A DNA stretch of 64,000 nucleotides from Acrasis kona (lineage: Eukaryota; Heterolobosea; Eutetramitea; Acrasida; Acrasidae). A program made the translations under genes and the position numbers. The notes beneath the pieces were generated by a model. That model made no database searches, was not told the DNA's origin, and worked only from the letters and a program-made list of their open reading frames with translations. This document shows positions 8,897-18,535 of this stretch, piece by piece (positions within the stretch are counted from its first letter, which is position 1; every line of letters starts with the position of its first letter). Location: positions 124,001 to 188,000 of the forward strand of contig JAOPGA020000651.1 of NCBI GenBank assembly GCA_026419775.2, given 5' to 3'.

Positions 8897-11800
8897 TTAT
8901 TCCCTCTTTAGACCTGGCACAGCTAATAACTTTTGTTCATTCTCTTGTCTCTCCCTATCCAGTTGCTCGTAGAATAGCTCTGCATTATCGTCCAGAGAAA
9001 ACTCCTTCAAGGTCACCAAAAAGTCACGCACGTGTTGCTTGAATGCATCGGGGTTAGTATTCGTGGCTGGTTGGAACGCGCCCATCACAAAGTTCATGAT
9101 TTGTTGTTTGGTGGTGTTGGGAAATGCCTTGCTGAGCACCACGAAAATGTGTTCCTTGACATAGTCCTCGTTGCTAGGACCTGGCGCTCCTTCGTATAAT
9201 GGTTCCGTAATCTTTCCTTGATTCACCGTCGATAACATTTGCATCAAAATCTCGCACTGCAATTTGAAACCGCTCTTGTGCAACGTATCGGTCAACACGA
9301 ACAACATGTCGTTCAGAATGTGAATGTAAAAGCTCTTGTAGAATAAATTCACCATTTGTTGATTCGTGTTGTGAATGTTAATTAACATTTCCTTCAAAAT
9401 GTTCATTCCCGTTTCATAAATGTTGCGATGCGTGTGTTTGACTGCCCACAGGATGCTATCGATGATCAACTTGAATCCTTGTTGTTGAATTTGAAAGAAA
9501 CTGGTGAAACAATTTTGATTAATTTCGCGAAGCAATTGGAACAAATTGATTCGATGCTCTGGATAATCTTCAAAGTTTTTAGTAATCATTGGCAACGTGC
9601 ACTCCAACACGTACTCCAACACTCGCGGTAATTCCGCGCTGATGCCATCCGTTAATTTATGAGTGGCCACCGCCAACAAGCTCAACACTTGTGGATCTCT
9701 CGCATTAGGCACGCTGATCTTGTAATCCACCAAGGTTGCTTCCAACAAGAAGGGCATGAACTGACTAACCACCGTAGGAATGTCGTGTGCATTGTTAATA
9801 AATGTTTCCAATAACCTCAACACTTCCTTCTTGACCGCTCTCATTTGTCTGACTGCAGTAAAGTGAGTTGCTTTGCTTCCTTGTTGCTCCACTTCTCTGG
9901 AAATCATTTGAGAGTAGGCCTTGTATACTTCCAACATGTCCCTAAAAATGATTCTGATTTGATAAACGAAACTATCTCCGATGCTCTTTGCTGCGGTCAC
10001 GTTTGTTTTGAGCAAGTTCACCAGGTCCTTCATGATTTCTGGTGCTCTCAACGAATAAACATCCACCGCAGCATTCTTGATGATTTGTGACCATCTGTTA
10101 TTGGGCATGCTCATCAACTTGGCGATCAGTAAATCGCGATGGGATTGTTCGTCGCTGGAAATCATGAAGCCGACGGCTTCGTAGAAAATGTGAACGTGAG
10201 CTGGTTCCAAATCATGAATGATGCCAGCTAATGATTCCAAAATGTCTTCGACGAACGGACGTGGTTCTTGCGACTGTAGAGTGACGAACTTTCTCTTGCA
10301 CTTTTTGGAAATCTTTAAAAAGGTTTCACAGGCCATTTCTTGAACACCTGGATGCGTTTCGTGCATAAATTCGAACAATTTGTTGACCACGGTTTTTAGG
10401 AATTTCCAATGAGCTTGTAAGAATCTTGGGTATTGACCCACCACGTACATAATGTTGCTCGCCACCACTGCCTTATTGTCCTTACCTTTTTTAATTTCGC
10501 ACAGGTTGAGCAAATCCTTGATCACGGTCACCAAGAATCGCTTCTCGTCCTTTTCGTCCATGGCACCAGAAATGCTTCCGATGGCCCAGCACAACGTGTT
10601 CAAATTGTTCCAGCTCCATTCCCTTCCGTTCACTTGTTGCTCTAGTTTATCCAACATGATCTTCTCAGTGTCTTGATAATCCAAATGAGTCAAGTAGATT
10701 AGAGTTTCGCGCATCGATTTGTACAATTGGATGCTGTCCACATCCTTCATGAATTCCTTCACGATTTGTCCGTTCTCATCTTCCACAACGATCACTTCCT
10801 CTGGTTTGGCCATCTTTGCAACCATCACGGTTCTCACCTTTGAAAGCGTTTGTGCGTAAATGCGTTTGCGATTATTTTGAGCTGACAATAACAATCCACT
10901 GCCCATGGATTGTTGTTGTTGCCTCTCGTGAAAGTATAATTCGGTGGCCAAAAAGTTCCAATACTCCAAACAAGTCTTGAATAGTTCGGTATCGTCCACT
11001 TTCGATATTTCTACCAGATACTCATGGGCCTGAAGCACAAGAGCGCCGTATTTTTCTTGTTCGACCGTCTTTAGGTGATTCTTGAAAAATTGTGTGAGGA
11101 ACAATCCTAATGTTTGAATGAACTTTTGATCATAGTCCGATCCCTTTCCATAAGAAACTGGAATGTCTACGAGGAGTTAATTAATGATCATGATGATGGC
11201 ACATACTTGTTTGTGGAGTAATGTAGGTGGCAAGTACCTCCATGGTCCTCACGAATATGAATTCGAATTTAACATTGTATTGGGGATCGACGAGGCAAGC
11301 GACTTCCACGAGGCAGCTCAACGTGTCGTTTCTGAATTGAGGTATGGGCAGGAACTTTCCAATCAACACATCAAGCATGTTTGTTTCGAAAATGTATCCA
11401 ATGGGTATCCAGTTCAAGAACCTTAAAAAGGTTTGCAGGGTGACCGATATTAACTCTGACTTTTTGGCCGATCCTAAAATTAAGTCACACAGCTGATAAA
11501 TCTTTGCAAAGTCCTTGTTGAAGCTCTCTTTGAGTTCCTTGATCTTTGCTTGGGTCATTTTTCCGCTAGAAAAATCAAAAACTTCTTCGCTGAGGAGCTT
11601 TAGAATGTTCATGTTGTTTTGGCACAGGTTCTCGTCGTTCATGCTGCTGTCCACAATGTCCGTTATAAAGTTGGCCCAGTTGTGTGGCCACTCTTGTTTG
11701 ACTATCTATGAGAATGTGTGAATTAGCTTTTTTAGAGAGATCGTGATGCTTACTTGGACAAGTACTTCGTTCAATTTGTTCATGAAGACTCTTTGGTTTT

Positions 11801-12164
11801 TTAAAAGCTGCTCATCCTTGGAACACTGGATGACGGTACCAATGACAAAGGCTTTGATTCCATCGCGCTCCTTTGGTGGCAAGATCTTCCATTTAAATTG
11901 AACTACTTTCTCTAATACTTGGAGTGAAAGGTATTTGGCGTTGAAATTCTTTGACTGTGACATGATCTGTGTTACGCGTGTCCAGGAGTTGGGGTGTTGT
12001 TGAAATTGTGTTAATACTTTTTGGGCCGCTTGGCACTATATACAATGTGAGTGAAGTGGATAAAGTTCAGCTACCTCTTGTGGCTTTCCTGTATACATAC
12101 AGTCCACAACCTTGTCGAATAATTCGACATTCAGTGGCTGATTAAAGTCCAAGATAGCTTCCAT
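8897..12164 (-). CDS. XPO1: Exportin-1 (CRM1)
   Basis: Nuclear export receptor for leucine-rich NES cargoes with RanGTP. 1046 residues in four exons on the minus strand: 12075-12164, 11754-12035, 11207-11705 and 8897-11166; all phases fit. Starts MEAILDFNQPLNVELFDKVV; the importin-beta N-domain WTRVTQIMSQSKNFNAKYLS and FKWKILPPKERDGIKAFV follow. The NES-groove region carries LCEIKKGKDNKAVVASNIMY, including the Cys (about residue 513) equivalent to human Cys528. HEAT repeats continue to the C-terminal acidic helix (ELFYEQLDRERQENEQKL). Human CRM1 is 1071 residues, so this is complete. Confidence 0.97.
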
Positions 12165-12881
12165 GTTATGTGCTTTCGATCAAGGTGCAATAATTTGCGT
12201 TTGGTTGATCTCCTGTCTGTTTGAAATTATTAGTCGGGTTGTCTTCAATAAACTATAAGAAGGGGAAGTGGCGCCCTAATAATGGCACAAGAACTTGATG
12301 GATCTGTATCAAAGAACTATCGGAACATATCCTTATAGTTAAGTTCTTGATTATTCAGTTGATGATGGATTGGAATGTTTAATAATTAATTGTTCAATTT
12401 GGACTGAAAGTCTGGCTTATTGCACATGAAGATTAGTGTTAGAGATAGATAAGACAGAAGTCTACTTGATTTGAATGTAATGAAATGGATTGGACGCGGT
12501 TGCAGTGCAGAATACAATGCTTTGTACAATGTTCCGTGTTCAGGAGATATTATCGACCTAGTGAAAAACGCAGAAAAGCACAAAAGATGACTACAATACA
12601 AATGATTCTTTATATCATTTCTGGTAGAATAAAAAACAGTTTCAAAGAAAATGCTTGTTATTGTGCATCACACTACTCTTTCGGCATCTCATGCTCACCA
12701 CGCTCTTCGTTCCAAAATATTCATCAAGTCAACCCAGAGAACCACAATACCGAACATCAAATGAACATTCTAATACAGGTAAACAATATTTATTTATTTT
12801 TAACATGATGATTCGATACGCTGAATATTATCTGATCCCTGATTTTAAACAAAACGATGAGTCTTTACTGAGCTTCAACTT
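12165..12881. other. Intergenic region with two very small possible ORFs
   Basis: About 720 bases upstream of exportin-1 and downstream of the next minus-strand gene. Two short plus-strand ATG frames look slightly coding: 12480-12590 (36 aa, MKWIGRGCSAEYNALY...) and 12650-12766 (about 37 aa, His-rich, MLVIVHHTTLSASHAHHALR). Neither has a recognisable homologue or splice context, and either may be chance. I see no RNA gene. Confidence 0.25.
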
Positions 12882-15482
12882 TTAAGCTCTCAACTTTAAA
12901 AACTCCAAATCAAATGTAAAATTAATCTTGTCATAAAACTCCTTTCCATTGTCTCTGCTCCTCAAACACAAATTATTGTGCACGCTCTTCAGATCATGCA
13001 AGAAGGAAGTCTTCAAGGATCTATTTCTACCCAAAACACTCAACATTCGAATCACATCGGTAATCAATTGTGTTCGATCTCTCACCAATTCAGAATCTTG
13101 ATGATCGTACTGGAGCTCATCTAATTCCTTTCGTAGTAATAAAGTAAGACCGTCAGGCAACACATTATACATTCTCACATCATTGTCATTGTCATCATCA
13201 TGTAATAACATTTTTACACCACGAGCCATGGTGAATGCAATGTGGGAGTACAATACGATGATTTTGTGCTTGAAGAGAATTTCTTGATGTTTGTCATCAC
13301 ATACATGCATGTTCAAAAATGCAGTAATGCGATCTAACAATGGTCTTCCACCCTGTGTCGGCACCATTCTACAACCAGTCATGATTCGATCGGAGTGAAG
13401 TAATTGAAACAAGGTATCCAATACGCTTGATTTGACTGCTACGTCAACTTGTGCATCTCCGAATAATAAATTTTTGTAAACTTGCTGGCTTATGAGTGGT
13501 TCGAAAACATTTAAAGAATCTTCTTGGACATGACCGTTTGTGATGTTGTTGACGCTATTGTTTCCGTTGCTATTTCTATTTTTGACGCTCGTAAGGTCCA
13601 TTACGCACGCACATGCTGTTTGTTGGATTAAATGTAACATTCGCATCATGACTGGTTTGTTGTGATACAGTATTTTGTGTTTGCTCAATAGGTCGACTAT
13701 ACACTTTATCATGGATCCATCACTGCAGGTCATGGTCAACGAAGGTGTACTTGTCGTTCCACGAATGTCGACGTGGATCTGGTAATGATTGTCGTAGTCG
13801 TCCAATAATGTATCGTTCGATAAGAATGTTTGGTGGTCAATGTGCTGTCTGTTGTTTTGTTCTTGCTTGTAAAGTACATGCGGATATTTTTGTGTGTTGT
13901 GTGAAAAGTAACCGGAAGCTTCCCACATCGAAGCCTTCTTTTCCTTGTTGTTGATGGAATGTGCCTTTGATGGATTGATGCCTACACAAATGTTCATTAG
14001 TTGATCGGACTCACTTACCAATACACTTAACACATCCAGCACATGACATATTCTCTCATGAGCGTCGTGAAATGATTGGTCCAACCGTTCAATGTATTCT
14101 TGTTGCTTCTTTATGGAGTCTTTCTTGTTCTTGTTGTGTGACTTTTTGTGAAGTGTTTCTATCCACTCGCACTCGCTGCATAGAATGGATTGAATGGTGT
14201 TGAAAACGTTAATGATTGATGATTCGTTGTTGATCATCTTGTTAAGGTGATCGTATAAAATCTTTCCCTTATCGTCGCTCTTTTGTAAAAGCAAAGAGTA
14301 GAAAGCATCGTGGGCAGCATCGTCTTGTACGATCTTGTTTACCATGTTGTCGAGGCTGTTGTGTACGTTTATTGTGACGTTTAATGTAGCTTGTGATTCG
14401 TTTGAAACTTGTGACAGTTGCTGATAGGATGAGGGTTGGTCGAAGATCATGCTTTCGTCGTCATCAAACTCCATCGAATCAAGATCATCGGCTGGTTGAG
14501 GTGGAGGCGGTTGCTGTTGATTCTTTTTAAAAAGATCGAATTCCTTCCTTAATTCTTCGTTTACTTTCCTCAGATAGGTATTGTCTCTTTCTTTGGTTAA
14601 AACTTCATGTTCTGCAATGTTTAGTTTGGATTGTAGTTTGTCCTTATCAGCAATGATTTTTAATTTTTCTTGATCTGTGCTCTTTTCTATTTTTTGTTTT
14701 TTAAATTGTTCACTCCGGAAGCTCATCAACTCCCTTTCGGCCTTATCTCTCTTTTGTTCAGAAATTGACGCCTTACCCTTCTCCAGAAAAACTTGTTCCT
14801 CTAAATGGACCACTCTCTTTTTTAAAGACTCATGCGTTTCTGTCTCTGGTGTGGATGTTGATGTGGGTGAGGATGGTTTACTTTGACTGTCGCCTGTCAT
14901 GTAGGGTAACTCCTTATGATTAATTTGTGTTTTGGGAGGGATCTTCGGTACCACAAATTTCGTTGGTGCAGGCGCCACTGGTTTTACGCTATTGTCAATG
15001 ATCTCAATGTCATCGTCATCAAAGTCATCGCAATCAAAATCATCGTCGAGTAAAATGTCATCCAACTCGCTGCTCTCGTTAGTAACTGTAGTCGTCTTGA
15101 TATTGGGTTTGTTGTTTGTTGTAGGTGTAGTCGGTGAAATGGAAGAGGAGGATACTGTGGACAGTGGCAACTTTGGAGGACCTTTATAATTGTTCTGCTT
15201 ATCTGGTCGCTGAAAAAAATTCTGTATTGGGCCTTTGGTTGATGATGTGACTACATTCTTGGGATTAACTGCAGGTATTTTTTTGAGAGGTCCCGGGGGT
15301 ACAAAAGGTTTTGATGCAGCGCTGGATTTTCCATATGATTGTGATACAGGTTTGTAGGTAGATTGAACAGGTATTCGAGGAGCACCAATCCTTATTGTTG
15401 ATTTGTTTAGTACTGGCGTTGCGTTGCTGTATTTTGACTCTACATTCTTTGTTTGTACGTTGGGTATTGTTCTATTAGACAT
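12882..15482 (-). CDS. Large acidic/coiled-coil protein, possibly ATRIP-like
   Basis: 866 residues in one exon. Order: a Pro/Ser/Lys-rich disordered N-terminus (about 1-130) containing KGPIQNFFQRP, close to a PCNA-binding PIP box; an acidic patch (SELDDILLDDDFDCDDFDDDD, about 140-160); a coiled coil (about 215-320); a second acidic patch with DDDESMIF; then a mostly helical C-terminal half with few motifs. The order acidic patch, coiled coil, helical-repeat C-half resembles ATRIP/Ddc2, the ATR partner, but similarity is architectural only. It could also be another DNA-replication or repair scaffold. The ATG at 15480-15482 is clean. Confidence 0.5.
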   Translation of the reverse strand: MSNRTIPNVQTKNVESKYSNATPVLNKSTIRIGAPRIPVQSTYKPVSQSYGKSSAASKPFVPPGPLKKIPAVNPKNVVTSSTKGPIQNFFQRPDKQNNYKGPPKLPLSTVSSSSISPTTPTTNNKPNIKTTTVTNESSELDDILLDDDFDCDDFDDDDIEIIDNSVKPVAPAPTKFVVPKIPPKTQINHKELPYMTGDSQSKPSSPTSTSTPETETHESLKKRVVHLEEQVFLEKGKASISEQKRDKAERELMSFRSEQFKKQKIEKSTDQEKLKIIADKDKLQSKLNIAEHEVLTKERDNTYLRKVNEELRKEFDLFKKNQQQPPPPQPADDLDSMEFDDDESMIFDQPSSYQQLSQVSNESQATLNVTINVHNSLDNMVNKIVQDDAAHDAFYSLLLQKSDDKGKILYDHLNKMINNESSIINVFNTIQSILCSECEWIETLHKKSHNKNKKDSIKKQQEYIERLDQSFHDAHERICHVLDVLSVLVSESDQLMNICVGINPSKAHSINNKEKKASMWEASGYFSHNTQKYPHVLYKQEQNNRQHIDHQTFLSNDTLLDDYDNHYQIHVDIRGTTSTPSLTMTCSDGSMIKCIVDLLSKHKILYHNKPVMMRMLHLIQQTACACVMDLTSVKNRNSNGNNSVNNITNGHVQEDSLNVFEPLISQQVYKNLLFGDAQVDVAVKSSVLDTLFQLLHSDRIMTGCRMVPTQGGRPLLDRITAFLNMHVCDDKHQEILFKHKIIVLYSHIAFTMARGVKMLLHDDDNDNDVRMYNVLPDGLTLLLRKELDELQYDHQDSELVRDRTQLITDVIRMLSVLGRNRSLKTSFLHDLKSVHNNLCLRSRDNGKEFYDKINFTFDLEFLKLRA

Positions 15483-15537
15483 TTGTTGTAAACTTTTACT
15501 TCAAAAACAATGAACAGAGAAAGTTATGTTCTGTTTG

Positions 15538-15718
15538 TGTTCCTTGACCGACATTCAAGACGTTTATGAGAAATAGGTCCAATTAAATAAGAACTTGTTC
15601 AAAAAATTTTATTTAACACATCAAACAGCACAAGAGAAAAACATATCAAAAACACATGCTTCAAGTGTCAAATAATGTAGAATTAAATTCTTCTTACTGT
15701 TCCAGGGTATGCTAGAGG
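15538..15718 (-). pseudogene. Internally deleted copy of the neighbouring Rho GTPase gene 3' part
   Basis: Bases 15538-15630 repeat 17498-17590 (3' flank and last codons of the Rho gene), and 15631-15718 repeat 17914-18001 (exon 5 start, intron and part of exon 4), with only a few mismatches. The 323 bases that lie between them in the intact gene (17591-17913) are absent. The copy has the same orientation and cannot encode a GTPase. Downstream of it an ATG frame (15710-15811) gives MLEDIQFLNEHKDRQLKKDR..., which looks like a fragment of some other coding sequence joined to the duplication. Confidence 0.85.
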
Positions 15719-15821
15719 ACATTCAATTTTTAAATGAGCACAAGGATAGACAATTAAAAAAAGATAGAGATGTAAGGGATGAACAAGCCGCTATGGTAAT
15801 GATTATTTAATTGTAGATTTA

Positions 15822-16206
15822 TTAGGACTTTCGCTTTTTTGATTTGTTCTCAGATTCGTCGGAAGTCTTTCTTTTTTTACTAGACGCAACCTGAATTGTA
15901 CCATCTTCATCCCTATTGAAGTCAATAGACCAATTCAGTTTTGCGTCTACCTAGGTGGTAGACTTGCAGCCTAGGTGTTCTTTAGCGGAAGTGCCTTTGG
16001 GTCCTTCATCTCCACAAGCTCCGCCAGACGCTTGTACTTCTCCACAGGATCACAATCCTTATCGGCGATGATATCTTCGATGTCCTCTTTTGTAAAAACT
16101 CCATCGCTGGACGATCTTCTGATATCTCGTCGTCGAACTTTCCAAAAACGAAATCGCTGTGGTGTTCGGTAGGGATTGAGATGGCCTGTGACTGATCGTG
16201 CTGCAA
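15822..16206 (-). pseudogene. Frame-broken gene remnant
   Basis: Three protein-like pieces lie in succession on the minus strand but not in one frame: HDQSQAISIPTEHHSDFVFG (about 16130-16206), then SSSDGVFTKEDIEDIIADKD and YKRLAELVEMKDPKALPLK (about 15980-16110), then a Lys-rich C-terminus starting VDAKLNWSIDFNRDEDGTIQ with stop at 15822-15824. The first two are out of frame by a one- or two-base change, and no usable GT donor separates the second and third. The joint carries a short direct repeat (CACCTAGG). I do not recognise the parent family. Alternatively it is a real gene with unusual introns. Confidence 0.45.
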
Positions 16207-16289
16207 TCAGTGGCTCGACACGATTTGTCAGCTTGCATATGTGTTGAGGTTGGATATGACGTGTAAGGAGGACGACCTCTTATGACCTC

Positions 16290-16318
16290 TCATGGTGTCG
16301 CCATCGACCAAGCTCTTA

Positions 16319-16349
<31 letters not shown>

Positions 16350-16697
16350 AAATAAAAGGTATAATTTATTAAATTTTGGTGATGAGTAACTCAGGCTTAA
16401 GACTGTCAAAATGGTGGAAGCTGTGCTGTAACAGGCTTCTTGTTCTTGAGTACCACTCACTAGGTGTCCTGTGGATTTGTGTTGGACATCTTGTTCTTCT
16501 TTGTCATTTGAGGAGTTGGGACCACTCACATGGTGTCCAATGGGTTTATCTTTATTGTTGGAGTCAATAGTTACTTGTATCGATCTACAAAGATCCATCA
16601 GTTTTGTCCGTAACTGTTGTTCTGTGTCAACGTTGCAGTTCGGTAACAGTGCGTTCACAAAATCGGCTGCTGCTGACAGCTGCTGGTTTGTGTTCAT
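16290..16697 (-). CDS. Hypothetical protein ending in a microsatellite-encoded tail
   Basis: 135 residues from the ATG at 16695-16697. The first about 85 residues look protein-like (SAAADFVNALLPNCNVDTEQ, LRTKLMDLCRSIQVTI) and contain two related segments, GHHVSGPNSS and GHLVSGTQEQ. The C-terminus runs through the AAAT microsatellite and therefore reads LFIYLFIYLFIR, which could act as a hydrophobic tail or simply be noise. No family recognised; it may be another remnant in this disturbed region. Confidence 0.35.
16319..16357. repeat. AAAT microsatellite
   Basis: About eight tandem copies of the four-base unit AAAT (read ATAA), followed by an impure A-rich run. It lies within the 3' end of the hypothetical frame on the opposite strand and would be length-variable. 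Confidence 0.9.
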
Positions 16698-16962
16698 TGT
16701 TAAAATTGTGTTTATCAATTGTGGAATTTACAACAAATATTAGATCCATATGTATCAATAGATCGACTGATCAATTACTTCTGTATTGATCCTCAATCTT
16801 ATTGGTGTATCTAGAGTATACTAAATTCCTGTTATGGTTCGAGGAAGTCATAAAGAGGTATCCTGTATACGTTGCGACGTTCAAGACCAAAGATGTAAAG
16901 TAACATTAAGTCTATAGCTTATACTCAACTACCAAAATGTAAGGTTGTTCACCGCTACTTTT

Positions 16963-17199
16963 ATGACAATTTGCACCCCACTGGAAGGCACCAAATTATC
17001 AAAGAGTGATCATATCAAATTATCCAAATTGTGCTATAAAGCCACCACTGGTTGTGATATCGAATTAGTCAATATAAATAAAATCTCCCACATTGCGTTT
17101 TATTGCAAGCCATTCAACTACGAACGCTTTGAACATAATTTGCAAGAGATGAAAGTACAGGCACAAAAGACTGTCGAAGCAGAACAATTAAGGCACTAG
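16963..17199 (+). CDS. Hypothetical protein (78 aa)
   Basis: From the ATG at 16963 (the frame is also open a little upstream). The sequence looks coding: MTICTPLEGTKLSKSDHIKL, CYKATTGCDIELVNINK, PFNYERFEHNLQEMKVQAQK. No family recognised. It sits among fragments, so it may be one exon of a spliced or decayed gene. Confidence 0.35.
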   Translation: MTICTPLEGTKLSKSDHIKLSKLCYKATTGCDIELVNINKISHIAFYCKPFNYERFEHNLQEMKVQAQKTVEAEQLRH

Positions 17200-17307
17200 G
17201 TGCAAAATTTTATATTTAGAAAAAGATATTAAAAATATTTTTTATAATCAGTTTGTTCTACAAATTCTTCGACCTAACAAAATCAACTCGTGTTGCTATT
17301 AATGCAG

Positions 17308-17473
17308 TTATCATGGATGCCTGCCCAATGATTTGGGTAATTACGTAGAATCTGTATTCTATCTGGCATGCTCACATCCCTCTTATTACACATTTTGGAA
17401 AATGCTTGCTCCAAAACCAGACCATACCCTTGCCAACATTTACAGCTGCATGGTTCCTGTCATGAAGGTCTAA
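17308..17473 (+). pseudogene. Orphan 3' exon-like fragment
   Basis: After a plausible acceptor (TTAATGCAG, 17299-17307) a 55-codon frame reads YHGCLPNDLGNYVESVFYLA, SHPSYYTFWKMLAPKPDHTL and ANIYSCMVPVMKV, then TAA. The composition is strongly protein-like, but no upstream exon with fitting phase was found. It lies immediately before the duplicated Rho 3' flank. It could be a decayed gene end or a short real exon. Confidence 0.35.
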
Positions 17474-17572
17474 AGGCACCTAGTGCGTCCTTAATTATGT
17501 TCCTTGACCGACATTCAAGACGTTTATGAGAAATAGGTCCAATTAAATAAGAACTTGTTCAAAAGGTTTTAT

Positions 17573-18341
17573 TTAACATATCAAACAGCACCCTTCACTA
17601 TCTTTACTTTCTGCTGGGGTAGCCGGCGTGGAAGCCCCGTTATTTTTTATAATGTTCTGAAATATAAGACCAGCTTCGCAACACTGCCTAAAGACTTCTG
17701 TCATATGTTTTTGTGTTTTTCCGCTGCACTCTACGTAGGCGTGTGCGCCAAGAGATTTTGCTAGTGATTCACCTTCCTCTCTGCCAATTTTTTCCTGGCT
17801 ATCCTCGACCATATCCATTTTTGTTCCACAAATCACAACTGGAACATCCTTCGAGAATGTCCTCACTTCTTTTATCCAGTGGGAGGAGATGTTTTCGAAA
17901 GAGTTTCTGCTTACAAGAGAAAAACATACCAAAAACACATGCTTCAAGTGTCAAATAATGTAGAATTAAATTCTTCTTACTGTTCCAGGGTATGCTAGAG
18001 GCCTCATTTGCTCATAGTCATCTTGTCCTGCTGTGTCTATACATGTTTTCAGGATGTTATATTTAAAATTAAAGTTACCCCACAGCCCCAATTGAACATT
18101 TATTGCTTTACTATATACCATTGTGCATGTATAATTATCAAAAACTGTTGGTTCATATCTATAGCATGTAAGTTTGAACGATGCGTGTGTGTAATCAATA
18201 CTCTTCTGGGAATTTATCCATGGCAAATGACATGAGAAGTGAAGTCTTTCCAACCTAAAATGAATATTAGAATTTTTAACAGCAACAACATACAGCTCCG
18301 TCCCCAACAGTCATTAGTTTGACGTTCTCAATTCTGGCCAT
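17573..18341 (-). CDS. Rho-family small GTPase
   Basis: 201 residues, five exons on the minus strand: 18294-18341, 18202-18254, 18079-18158, 17981-18036, 17573-17941. The spliced protein shows P-loop GDGAVGKTS, effector region [13 protein letters not shown], switch [22 protein letters not shown]4 GTKMD and G5 ECSGKT, and ends CCLIC, a CAAX-type prenylation box. VFDNY and RPLAYPGT are Rho-family marks rather than Ras or Rab. It should cycle between GDP and GTP at membranes to steer actin. A Rac/Cdc42/Rho subtype is not certain. A broken copy of its 3' part lies 2 kb away (15538-15718). Confidence 0.93.
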
Positions 18342-18535
18342 GTTGAGTTTAAGAGTGTTCCTGGTCCCTTGGTTTCAAAAGTTTGACATTGACATAATTC
18401 CAATTACAAAACAGCACTAATTGACATTTATGCCCATTCATTAGAACTACATCACGCATTTAGTTCTACCACTGTAACAGATTTTCAGAAACACACATGA
18501 AACAAATCAACAAACATTTCACAATAAATCATTTA

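Noticed and set aside
16006-16206. Intact 66-residue minus-strand protein
   Set aside because: It begins at TTG after an in-frame stop, and its second half is in a different frame from the sequence that looks coding, so it is better read as part of a remnant.
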